64,000 bases of DNA from positions 310,001 through 374,000 of the forward strand of contig AP019861.1 in NCBI GenBank assembly GCA_013426755.1, in the 5' to 3' direction. Numbering within the stretch: the first letter of the stretch is position 1; the number at the start of each line of letters is the position of its first letter. Positions 8,784-16,863 of this stretch are shown here, one piece after another. Made by a program: the position numbers and the translations under genes. Origin of the DNA: Spirochaetota bacterium. Its GTDB lineage: Bacteria; Spirochaetota; UBA12135; COTS27. The notes beneath the pieces were generated by a model, which saw nothing but the letters and a program-made list of their open reading frames with translations, searched no databases and had not been told where the DNA came from.

Positions 8784-9277
8784 AATGTTTCACAATCATT
8801 ATATATTCATATATATTATCATCATATTTAAAATATTTTATGTATTTTAACGTATTTTGTGTGTTTTAAGATTTTTAGTACGTGTTTTATGGTTGCTAGG
8901 AGTATATGTTACAATGACCGCTGCTAAATTAGCGGTGATAATGATGGGAGCTTGTTTTTTGATGAGGGCTTGTTTTTTAGGCAGATTGTAGTTAATTGAT
9001 GGTCTATTTGTTCTGATTTAATCTTGATTTTCATGATAAATACACAAATATTAAGAAAATCAGTCAATTGTATTGAACCTATAGTTATACGGCATAAAAG
9101 TTGTAGTGTATTTAAAAAATGGGTTTATTATAAAATACCTGATCATAAAAAGCAAATCAATGGTATTATTTAGGTCTTAATCTCTGTTCCTTAGCATAGG
9201 AATCTAGTTTTGGAATTTGATTTTTTATGAAAATCTGGTTTTTTATTTTTAATAAATTTGAATAGGATAAGGCAAAA

Positions 9278-10864
9278 ATGAAGCAATATGGTGATAATCT
9301 GTTGAGAATTGATGTGATTAAAGCGGGTTTAGAAAATTTATCGGTGCAGACAATCGTTTTAAGTCTGATGTGGGTTGGATTATTGGTATTAATGGCGTGT
9401 ACGAATTCAAATCTTGGAAGATTGGCGGATGGGTCTAATCCACCTGAACTCGTTATCGTTAGAGTAGAAGGTGATAAGTTAGGCAATAATATCGATACAA
9501 CGAGAGGTGTCGGAAATGTCCTCTCAGGGAGATATTTTGTTGACGGGCGAATTCAATTTGCCAGTGGAATTTCCAATAATACGTATAGGTTTTATGTCAA
9601 TCCTGAAGTGGATACAAAGCTCACGATCTATCCAGCTAGGCTTAATCCCAATAATAATTATATTCCTGAATTAGATACGCGTTATGAGGCTGCGTACAGC
9701 GTTACTGCTCCCAGTGATCTTGCTACTGTCACAACCAATGCGAGCGATCATGGTGTGGTCACTTTTCTTAGAAATGCGGTGCGTCGTGAAAGCTTCGAGG
9801 TAAATATTGATTTAACAGCCAGTACTACTGATAATAGTACTCCTCCTGTAGAGGCTATTACTATTAGGCTACGGGTGATTATTCACGATGATGATAATGA
9901 TGCTCGGATTATGAAGAGGACAGGCATTAGTTTTAAAAATTTTCCACAGGAGAACGTAATCACTGCAACAAATGTCGCGCGAGGTATTTTTACTAATTTT
10001 CAAGCCAGTCGCGCTGCTGCAGCTAATAATTTCTCTATGGAAAAAGGCACACTTCTTGGATTTTCGCCATTTGTTTCTACCTATCCGTTTATCGTAGGGA
10101 GTGCTTACCCTGGTCTGGGTGATATGGTAACATTGCGATCCTTTATGCAAGACAGTAATAATAACGATATCTTAACGGTGCCAGATACAAGCAAACACAT
10201 GATTTATTATAGATTAGAACTTGAGCCTAGCCTTGTATCGGCTCAGCGCAATTTTGGTATTACGGTCCCTTCGGAAACAAATCGAATGCAGGCGGATATA
10301 ACGACCTGTGGAACAACGGACTATTTAACGGATTCACTTCGTTATGAAACGGGTAGAGACTATTATGTTCAGGCATATGTTCTCGATAAAACAACGTGTG
10401 ATCTGAGTGAAGCGACTGCCTACGACTTTTCACTTACAATCATTGGTGATGCTAAGATAGAAGGGACATTGCGTAATATCGCTTCGAGTAGTGCTCAGAA
10501 TCTTAATTTTAACAGTGAGACGAACGAATTCACCAATCTTACCCCAGGTACTTATGAAATAACACTGGATGGAATAGGTGATTTTACGGTTATTGCTGAT
10601 AATGATGCCAAATTGCTTTCTCCAGGAATTCCACCCAATACGTTCACCATTCCACTTACCAGAAATGCCCAGACACAACGGCTTAAAATTTTCTATATTT
10701 TGCCAGGTTCGTTAGCTAGAAATAATACAGAATGTATCATGGTGACAGCCGAATACAATGCCTCTCTCACAACGTTTGCCTCACAAGGAATGTTTATGAA
10801 TACGGAAGCATGTTATATCTACACAGCAGAACCTCTCACGCTTACATTACAGACCACACAATAG
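9278..10864 (+). CDS. Predicted lipoprotein, beta-rich, 528 aa
   Basis: No family was recognised. A basic N-terminus and hydrophobic segment (about residues 22-40) end in a lipobox LMAC with Cys41, which predicts a lipid-anchored exported protein. The mature part is rich in Thr, Asn and short beta-prone stretches. An N-terminal segment (about 60-210) resembles the opening domains of the large lipoproteins at 37-64 kb in style, but the likeness is too weak to call homology. It has only a few scattered Cys. ATG 9278 is preceded by AGGATAAGG at suitable distance, which supports this start. It is monocistronic; downstream lies an 11-copy tandem repeat and a convergent gene. Confidence 0.75.
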   Translation: MKQYGDNLLRIDVIKAGLENLSVQTIVLSLMWVGLLVLMACTNSNLGRLADGSNPPELVIVRVEGDKLGNNIDTTRGVGNVLSGRYFVDGRIQFASGISNNTYRFYVNPEVDTKLTIYPARLNPNNNYIPELDTRYEAAYSVTAPSDLATVTTNASDHGVVTFLRNAVRRESFEVNIDLTASTTDNSTPPVEAITIRLRVIIHDDDNDARIMKRTGISFKNFPQENVITATNVARGIFTNFQASRAAAANNFSMEKGTLLGFSPFVSTYPFIVGSAYPGLGDMVTLRSFMQDSNNNDILTVPDTSKHMIYYRLELEPSLVSAQRNFGITVPSETNRMQADITTCGTTDYLTDSLRYETGRDYYVQAYVLDKTTCDLSEATAYDFSLTIIGDAKIEGTLRNIASSSAQNLNFNSETNEFTNLTPGTYEITLDGIGDFTVIADNDAKLLSPGIPPNTFTIPLTRNAQTQRLKIFYILPGSLARNNTECIMVTAEYNASLTTFASQGMFMNTEACYIYTAEPLTLTLQTTQ

Positions 10865-11235
10865 TCAACCTAAGTTTCAACCCAAGTTAATTTAAATTAA
10901 TCCAAGTTTCAATCCAGGTTAATTTAAGTCAATCCAAGTTTCAATCCAAGTTAATTTAAATCAATCCAAGTTTCAATCCAAGTTAATTTAAGTCAATCTA
11001 AGTTTCAATCCAAGTTAATTTAAGTCAATCTAAGTTTCAATCCAAGTTAATTTAAGTCAATCCAAGTTTCAATCCAAGTTAATTTAAATCAATCTAGTTT
11101 CAATCTAAGTTAATTTAAGTCAATCTAAGTTTCAATCCAAGTTAATTTGAGTCAATCCAAGTTTCAATCCAAGTTAATTTAAGTCAATCTAGTTTCAATC
11201 CAAGTTAATTTAAGCCTAATCTAAGTTAAACTAAG
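10865..11235. repeat. 32-bp tandem repeat, about 11 copies, between convergent genes
   Basis: The unit is close to GTTTCAATCCAAGTTAATTT followed by AAGTCAATCCAA, 32 bp long (31 bp where one A is lost). Eleven GTTTCAA starts can be counted, with substitutions mostly at C/T positions. Copies are head to tail with no unique spacers, so this is not a CRISPR array. It begins directly after the stop codon of the lipoprotein gene. Every copy contains TTAATTTAA- or TTAATTTAAGT-like AT cores. Confidence 0.95.
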
Positions 11236-11294
11236 ATGACGTCTTAAAAATACCGTATAAGATGTCAATAACGGTGAATAAGAGCGAAGGTTGG

Positions 11295-12893
11295 CTACCT
11301 GGAATGTGAGCTTTTTTGTAGATTATAGAGTGTTTTTAATAGATTGATAGCTGCGGTTGTAGGTGTGAGGTTACGTCGTTCACCCATTGCTTTTTGTGTG
11401 GCAAGGATTTTTGCTAGTGAGAGCATTTTCTTAGCATTGTTTCTAGCGTAGTTTTTAGCGTTGTTGGGGGGTATTTTAGTAGTAGTTGTGTGCGGATAGT
11501 TATTAGGATGAAGTGTGGAATGAGTTAAGAAGGTAAAATGCGGGACATTGTGTGTGACGGTAGTCACTGTGCTTGCGGCGACGCCAATACTTCTGCCGCC
11601 GTAAATCCCTGTTAAAATGGCTGTTTTCACGTGATCACCAATAAATGCTCCAACAAATACTCGTCCTGTCTGGACTGTGCCACCGGTAAGTCGTTGTAAG
11701 ACAATGTGTTCGTAGGTGTTTTTGAGGTTAGATGTGGTGGTTCCAGCACCTAAATTGACCCAGGATCCAATGATTGAATGACCTATGAACCCAAAATGGC
11801 TTTTATTACTAAAATCATGAAAAATACTACTAGTCACTTCCCCGCCAATGCGCGTGTGATGTCCTAAACTACTATTGGCAAGGATGCTATTAGGAGCGGT
11901 ACGACTGTACATTCCGATGTAAAGCGGTCCTGTAAGAACGTTATAGGCAGATATTGTTGTACTGTGTTCTAGTAGAATAGGTTTTTGAGCTGTGGCGTGA
12001 AAAGTGCACTTTGCTAGATTGTTTTTTAAATCAGTAGTGTGATTTTTAGTTATTTGGAAGGATGTTACGGGTTCTGCCTGGTGAATAAATACGTTGGGTG
12101 CTATTTCTTCGATCTTAGTAGCTGTCTTCACTTTATAAGCAATCTGCGAGGCTAAGAGTACTTCATGGCTATCTAAAATTTCATGAAGTTCCGTGCCAAT
12201 GAGTTTAGTCGCAGAGAATTGGTATGTGGTCTTAGGGTTGGGCTGCTTGCGGGTTATAGCGTGCTTGATTTTTTCTAGAAGGTCGGTTTGATGGGCGACT
12301 TCTTCTGATGTGAGCCAACCAATGATTTTTTCAGCATTTAAAGCATGGGCTGCGGCAAATGAATCAGATTTAGCCGATAATACAGGTTCTGCAGCAAATT
12401 TTATAGCGGTGTTTTGTTCTAGCCAGAGCGTATTAGAAATTTTACGTTGCAGCGAGGTTTTATCAATTAAATACAGTGTTTTTAGGAGTTTTTCTATAAA
12501 GGTTACATTTGGAACGAGGGCGGCGTTTAAATATAAGATCGTTTTAGATGGCTGTAGTGTAGATTTTGCTGTCTGTATGTTATTTGTTTGCGTGTTATAA
12601 TGGGGGTCTAAATAGCTAGATTTTAATAAAGTACTGGAAAATAGATCACTATGAAGACGTAACTTAATGAGATCATAAGAAAGCATTAAGCCAGTTGCAG
12701 CTACTTCTGATCGGATTGGGTTCAGCGGTTCAATCGTCACAGTACAGTCGGGTAGTAGTGTTTGAGCCATTTTTGAGATGAGTTCTCTCAGTGAATATAT
12801 TCCAATTCTAATTTCAAAGAGAGCTCTCGTCGCACTAATGGGACTTAGCCGATCAATGATGGAATATGGCTCAAAAAGTACAATTTTAATCAT
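11295..12893 (-). CDS. GlmU-like putative sugar nucleotidyltransferase with left-handed beta-helix
   Basis: The protein resembles the putative sugar nucleotidyltransferase family best known from Bacteroidetes, related to GlmU. The N-terminus (IKIVLFEPYSIIDRLSPISA, then TRALFEIRIGIYSLREL) has the family pattern of LLPLTFTRPVADLRIG-type segments, without the classical LxxGxGTRM pyrophosphorylase signature. The C-terminal part from about residue 300 holds hexapeptide-type repeats (IGMYSRTAPNSILANSSLG, GGEVTSSIFHDFSNKSHFGF, GSWVNLGAGTTTSNLKN), as in a left-handed beta-helix acyltransferase. The substrate is unknown. I use ATG 12893 (MIKIVLFEPYS); the frame extends 11 codons further upstream. It follows the OMP-like gene by 50 bp and is probably cotranscribed with it. 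Confidence 0.75.
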   Translation of the reverse strand: MIKIVLFEPYSIIDRLSPISATRALFEIRIGIYSLRELISKMAQTLLPDCTVTIEPLNPIRSEVAATGLMLSYDLIKLRLHSDLFSSTLLKSSYLDPHYNTQTNNIQTAKSTLQPSKTILYLNAALVPNVTFIEKLLKTLYLIDKTSLQRKISNTLWLEQNTAIKFAAEPVLSAKSDSFAAAHALNAEKIIGWLTSEEVAHQTDLLEKIKHAITRKQPNPKTTYQFSATKLIGTELHEILDSHEVLLASQIAYKVKTATKIEEIAPNVFIHQAEPVTSFQITKNHTTDLKNNLAKCTFHATAQKPILLEHSTTISAYNVLTGPLYIGMYSRTAPNSILANSSLGHHTRIGGEVTSSIFHDFSNKSHFGFIGHSIIGSWVNLGAGTTTSNLKNTYEHIVLQRLTGGTVQTGRVFVGAFIGDHVKTAILTGIYGGRSIGVAASTVTTVTHNVPHFTFLTHSTLHPNNYPHTTTTKIPPNNAKNYARNNAKKMLSLAKILATQKAMGERRNLTPTTAAINLLKTLYNLQKSSHSR

Positions 12894-12943
12894 AACAGAC
12901 GCAATCAACTTCTTACAAGGACACAAGCGTGTAAGAATGTGGA

Positions 12944-13729
12944 TTAAAAGAAATTTCTAACGACAAGGGCAAAGGCAATGCCTAATTTTCCCTTTGTCGC
13001 ATTGATATTTGATCCTGTTTTAATGCCTGCTATTTGCAAGGTGGTTTTGAGTGTGATGCCGTAACCTAGTTCTGTGATGATGACGTTATTGTTTAAAATA
13101 CGAAATCGTGAAGTTCTTCCTAAGTGGATATTAGAAAGTTCGGTGGCAAATTGGAAGTATTTATGAAATCGTAAATGAAGGGAGAAAAAGGCATCTGGTG
13201 TGTCCATTTTGAAGATCAAGGGATAACGGACGCCAAATGAAAAATAATGCGGCGAATATAGCTTCTCAGGCGCCCACGCAAAGCCCAATGTCAATACACT
13301 GTAAATCCCATATAATTTAGTCTTCCCAAATGGTTTAAAATTGCCTCTATAGATAGCATCGTACCCAAAGGCTAGGTCTAGCGAGGTTAATTTTCCAGAC
13401 GGAAGCGGTATTTTAGCCTTAGCGTAAGCATTGGGAATGCTAGGAACGTCTGGATTAGTTCCAATGAGATTGTCAAAATACTCGACAATGCCAAGATTGA
13501 AATAAGGGCTAGCTCCAAATTCGGCACGGAAAAATAATCCGCCACTGTCATAATAATGTGTTCCGATACGAAATTCACCGCGTTCTAGCGTTAACGCCGT
13601 AGGTGTTTCAAAAATTTCAGGTTCATTCGCCCATAAATACCCATTCCAACTCACTAGTGTTATGAGCACCCATAAATTGGTTCTCAAATTAGGTAATAAA
13701 AGCGAATATTTTTTTATAAAATCAAACAT
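12944..13729 (-). CDS. Predicted outer-membrane-type beta-barrel protein
   Basis: The 261 residues begin with a basic, hydrophobic export signal (about 1-35, probable cleavage after WAN or nearby). They continue as alternating amphipathic strands rich in Tyr, Phe and Gly, and end in ALVVRNFF; a terminal Phe is the usual end of outer-membrane barrels. Segments such as GGLFFRAEFGASPYFNLGIV and LGFAWAPEKLYSPHYFSFGV resemble YjbH/Omp85-independent porin-like strands. No specific family was recognised. A good ribosome site (AAAGG) precedes ATG 13729. It is the first gene of a probable two-gene transcript with the GlmU-like protein, which hints at an envelope-polysaccharide role; that link is inference. 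Confidence 0.7.
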   Translation of the reverse strand: MFDFIKKYSLLLPNLRTNLWVLITLVSWNGYLWANEPEIFETPTALTLERGEFRIGTHYYDSGGLFFRAEFGASPYFNLGIVEYFDNLIGTNPDVPSIPNAYAKAKIPLPSGKLTSLDLAFGYDAIYRGNFKPFGKTKLYGIYSVLTLGFAWAPEKLYSPHYFSFGVRYPLIFKMDTPDAFFSLHLRFHKYFQFATELSNIHLGRTSRFRILNNNVIITELGYGITLKTTLQIAGIKTGSNINATKGKLGIAFALVVRNFF

Positions 13730-13870
13730 TACAAACCTTTAAAAAGCAAGCAATTCTCAAAATAATCTTTAATAGATTATTGGCTTTGTGCTGCTGTATT
13801 GTAATATTCGGAAAGAATGGTACTTTTATAAGTATAAAAAGCAAAACCTTAACAGTCTAGCTGGCTTGCT

Positions 13871-13946
13871 CCACCACCTATAATCAGTCCCATGGTATAA
13901 TCTAAGCTAGCTTCCACCACCTACAATCAATCCCATGGTATAATCT
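13871..13946. repeat. Two direct repeats upstream of the methyltransferase gene
   Basis: A 33-bp sequence (CCACCACCTATAATCAGTCC then CATGGTATAATCT) occurs at 13871-13903 and again at 13914-13946 with two substitutions, a 43-bp period. Each copy contains the palindrome CCATGG and a TATAAT. The second copy ends 60 bp before the methyltransferase start. It could be a duplicated promoter or an operator pair for the restriction-modification genes, or simply a slippage product. Confidence 0.8.
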
Positions 13947-14006
13947 GAAAATGCCACATTTAAAGGTAGCATAACTCAATCATGCCGTAGACGTAGCTAT
14001 TTAGAG

Positions 14007-14885
14007 ATGCAGGAATTGGATAAATTTTATACAAAGCGTGAGGTAGCCGCTTTATGCTGGGAGCAGTCAGTACCGCTACTTCAAAAAATCACCCACAAAA
14101 ACGTAAACAATTTGTTTTTTATAGAACCCAGCGCCGGGCAAGGTGATTTTTATGATCTATTGCCAGGTAAAGCCCATAGAAAAATAGGTATCGATCTAGC
14201 GTCTCTGCGACCAGATTTTATTAAAACAGATTTTCTTAACTGGGATTATAAGACTCAGCGATTACCTCGTAGTTCTTCACGAACCACAGTTGTTATCGGC
14301 AATCCGCCGTTCGGACACAGAGGCCAAGTAGCAGTTAAATTCATTAACAAGGCAGCCACTATAGCCGATACGATTGCCTTTATTGTCCCCGTGATATTTA
14401 GAAAGTATTTCATCCATAAACTTATTAATGAAGACCTGCAGTGGATTTACGCTGAAGATCTCCCAAGAGGAGCATTTTACACGGATAAGAAGCAAACATA
14501 CGAAGTCAATACAGAGTTTCAAGTATGGACACGTCTTAAAAGCAGTTACAAAAATAAAAGATTGTACGAACCGCCACCCATTAAGCACGATGACTTTATC
14601 ATGCACCAGTATAATAATACGAAACAAGCATTGAAAGTATTTAACAATGATTTTGATTTTGCCGTTCCCAGCCAGGGATGGCAGGATTACACACGACGAG
14701 AAACAAAAGAAGCCAAGTGCGAAAAGCATAAACAATGGATGTTATTTAAAGCACCCAATCAAACTATTTTTGAAAGACTTTATAAGGGCATCAATTACAA
14801 AACTCTGGCAATGAAAAATGTTACCAGCATTCCAGGATTTAGAAAAGGTGACGTCGTTAAGGAATATACATGCAAATATGGCTAA
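14007..14885 (+). CDS. DNA adenine-N6 methyltransferase of a type II R-M system
   Basis: This S-adenosylmethionine-dependent DNA methyltransferase would protect host sites from the adjacent nuclease. Its 292 residues contain motif I (FIEPSAGQGDFYDLL, 38-52), the acidic GIDLASLRPDF (61-71), motif III (TDFLNWDY, 74-81) and catalytic motif IV NPPFG (99-103), in the order of gamma-type N6-adenine enzymes. NPPF indicates adenine (or N4-cytosine) amino methylation. The recognition site cannot be read from the sequence. The gene overlaps the nuclease gene by 8 bp, in the order M then R. The C-terminal region (about 170-292) has no clear motif and probably carries target recognition. Confidence 0.88.
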   Translation: MQELDKFYTKREVAALCWEQSVPLLQKITHKNVNNLFFIEPSAGQGDFYDLLPGKAHRKIGIDLASLRPDFIKTDFLNWDYKTQRLPRSSSRTTVVIGNPPFGHRGQVAVKFINKAATIADTIAFIVPVIFRKYFIHKLINEDLQWIYAEDLPRGAFYTDKKQTYEVNTEFQVWTRLKSSYKNKRLYEPPPIKHDDFIMHQYNNTKQALKVFNNDFDFAVPSQGWQDYTRRETKEAKCEKHKQWMLFKAPNQTIFERLYKGINYKTLAMKNVTSIPGFRKGDVVKEYTCKYG

Positions 14886-15543
14886 TATCAAAGATCTATT
14901 TAAAGATATACAGGATAATAAAGAAAATTATATATCTCAAGGAAAAGGAGAGTATTTTGAAGAACGCATTAGTGCAAAATTAGCCAATATAGGGTATGTA
15001 AAATCTATCAAAAGTGATATCGATAATGGTAAAGATTCATATAAAAAAATTAAAGAAATTGTGTTGTCCGAAGATCATGAACATATATTAAAAAATACAT
15101 TCACTACAAAAAGTCAGCATTTTATGGTACAGCCATTTGGATCACAAAACTATCCTGATTTTTTAATATTTGATAATAATAGAATAATTACAATAGAAAC
15201 CAAATTTATTGCCAGTAAACAAGGAAAACCAGTATGGAATAGTGGTCTGCCAAGACTTAATGGCATATACCTATTTGCTTCACGTGAGGACGTTACATTT
15301 TTTTTAGGCAAAAACTTATTAAGTCGAACAGAGATAAATGAATTACATAAATTCTTTAAGGGATTAAAAGAATATCAAAGTGAATTTAATAATAAGATGA
15401 ATGCCCAGAAATACGGATTTGCTGTTTATATCAGAAAAGCATTCCAACAACAGAAAAAGTTTAATAAAGCTGCTATAACTAATTTTTTTACTAATCCAGA
15501 ACGAGAAAAACTGGAGGAAGCGGTTTTTGACTGTTTGGACTGA
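14878..15543 (+). CDS. Predicted type II restriction endonuclease, PD-(D/E)XK fold
   Basis: This is a 221-aa protein from ATG 14878, which overlaps the methyltransferase stop (ATGGCTAA). A longer frame starts at 14818, but its first 20 codons lie inside the methyltransferase gene and are likely not used. Seen: NYPDFLIF then IITIETKF, giving Asp94, Glu107 and Lys109, the D-ExK catalytic set of PD-(D/E)XK nucleases. It is followed by GKPVWNSGLPRLNGIYLF, a pattern common just after the catalytic Lys in type II enzymes. A Lys-rich helical N-terminus precedes. Placement next to a methyltransferase supports the call; no recognition site can be inferred. AT content appears higher than in the neighbours, consistent with acquisition. 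Confidence 0.85.
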   Translation: MANIKDLFKDIQDNKENYISQGKGEYFEERISAKLANIGYVKSIKSDIDNGKDSYKKIKEIVLSEDHEHILKNTFTTKSQHFMVQPFGSQNYPDFLIFDNNRIITIETKFIASKQGKPVWNSGLPRLNGIYLFASREDVTFFLGKNLLSRTEINELHKFFKGLKEYQSEFNNKMNAQKYGFAVYIRKAFQQQKKFNKAAITNFFTNPEREKLEEAVFDCLD

Positions 15544-15544
15544 T

Positions 15545-15628
15545 AAGTGTATTATTTCATTTAAATATTTAAGGAAATATAAGACACTTAGTAATCTGCA
15601 TCTAATATTATAGAGATCAGTATTACTA
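15545..15628. terminator. Nested AT-rich inverted repeats after the R-M cassette
   Basis: Immediately after the nuclease stop codon, AAGTGT (15545) pairs with ACACTT (15584-15589), TATTTC pairs with GAAATA, and the centre is the perfect palindrome TTAAATATTTAA. A second inverted pair, TAGTAAT (15589-15595) with ATTACTA (15622-15628), abuts it. It could stop transcription of the cassette on the plus strand and of the facing gene on the minus strand. The lack of a GC-rich stem makes this uncertain. Confidence 0.4.
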
Positions 15629-15785
15629 AATCAATGATAGTTCTATAATGCATATTATTGAAAATAGATGAAGTACTCTTTAAAAATAATTGGCTAGGCT
15701 TGAAAATAGTAGCCACGTGGCTTGAAGTAGGGGAGACTAGCTTGAAATATAAAGGGGACTAGTGAGCACATTGCTAATTCAAAGG

Positions 15786-16805
15786 TTATCCGCCTATATT
15801 TTCATTTAAAAAAGCTTGTAAGTAGACTAAGTAAAGCATCAGAAAAATGATGCCATTTCTCCGTGAAAGTGTGTAGGCCTTCCCCGTAAAGCTAAATAAA
15901 ACAATGATCATAATAATAACGCCATTGACCCAGAGTTCACGTGTGTAGTCGCTAATTGCCGTAAGTGGAGCAACAACGGCGCTAACGCCAATAATAGCAA
16001 GCAGATTAAAAATATTCGAACCAAGCACATTTCCTAATAAAAGATCATTTTCACCTTTTCTAAAGGCAACGATTGACGTTACCAATTCAGGCAATGAAGT
16101 TCCCAGGGCAAGTAAAATCACACCTGCAAAAGCTTCATTGCTATTAAAAACGGTTGTTGCGATAACGAGTACATTGTGCGAGACCCATTCACTGCCACCG
16201 CCAATTAACACGATGCTTATAACAAGTAGACTGCCAACCTTACCCCAGCTAAATGATTGTTCTACCTCAAGTTCTTGCTTAGGAACAGCAGTATGTTCTA
16301 AGTTAGCAGATGAAGTTGATTGGGGGGCTTTTTTTTTCAAGCTAAAATAATAGAGTAAGCACAAATAAATACCCATTGCCAAAAGAACTCCTAATCCCTC
16401 CACAGAGTCTATCGTATAAGGAGTCACATAAAAATAAAAGAGTACGAATAGTAGCAATGCGATAGCGCCCATTGAAAGGTGAGTTTTAAGGACTTCCTTT
16501 GAAACGACAATATCTCCCAGCGCAGCCGCCGTTCCCAGTACTAATAAGCCATTGGCAATATTACTTCCAAGTACGTTGCCTACAATAATATCACTAGGTC
16601 CCTGCTCGATGCTAATTGCAATAGAAACCGCTAGCTCAGGCAACGAAGTTCCAAACGATACGAGAACAATGCCCACAATAAGTGGTGAAATTTTAAGACG
16701 TGTCGCTATTTTCATAGCTTGATTGATAAGAATATCAGCGCCTTTGATAAGCATGGCTAACCCGACTAGAAAGTACGTGAGCGCTAGAAGTGTAGGTAGA
16801 TTCAT
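15786..16805 (-). CDS. Calcium/sodium (K+-independent) antiporter, CaCA family
   Basis: This inner-membrane cation exchanger of the YrbG/CaxA type exports Ca2+ against Na+ or H+ influx. The 339 residues contain two homologous alpha repeats. The first has FGTSLPELAVS (51-61) with GNVLGSN (76-82); the second has LGTSLPELVTS and GNVLGSN again at about residues 235-265. The ten or so hydrophobic helices are split by a charged loop (about 155-185) with KKKAPQSTSSANLEHTAVPK. Both Glu residues of the GTSLPE motifs, which bind the cation, are present. It is 58 bp downstream of tsaB and probably the last gene of an xseA-tsaB-antiporter unit. Confidence 0.93.
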   Translation of the reverse strand: MNLPTLLALTYFLVGLAMLIKGADILINQAMKIATRLKISPLIVGIVLVSFGTSLPELAVSIAISIEQGPSDIIVGNVLGSNIANGLLVLGTAAALGDIVVSKEVLKTHLSMGAIALLLFVLFYFYVTPYTIDSVEGLGVLLAMGIYLCLLYYFSLKKKAPQSTSSANLEHTAVPKQELEVEQSFSWGKVGSLLVISIVLIGGGSEWVSHNVLVIATTVFNSNEAFAGVILLALGTSLPELVTSIVAFRKGENDLLLGNVLGSNIFNLLAIIGVSAVVAPLTAISDYTRELWVNGVIIMIIVLFSFTGKAYTLSRRNGIIFLMLYLVYLQAFLNENIGG

Positions 16806-16863
16806 TTGTTTTAAGTTACTCCATTAATGTTATTACGACGGTTGCTGTGAATTAGAAATTAAA

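Larger units (their letters stand above)
8443..9277. other. Long AT-rich intergenic region between ssrA and a lipoprotein gene
   Basis: No gene is seen in 835 bp. The region separates divergent transcripts, so it should contain promoters for both ssrA and the lipoprotein gene at 9278. A four-copy 16-bp tandem repeat is listed separately. ACAGTCGTTACACAGTCATT-like duplications occur near 8670-8695. The rest is homopolymer-rich AT sequence. Confidence 0.6.

Noticed and set aside
10865..11235. Possible CRISPR array, because each unit starts with GTTTCAATCC
   Set aside because: Units follow each other with no unique spacers and accumulate substitutions; no cas genes are in the window. It is a plain tandem repeat.
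14277..14735. 152-codon minus-strand frame inside the methyltransferase gene
   Set aside because: It lies wholly antisense to conserved methyltransferase motifs and has no motif of its own.
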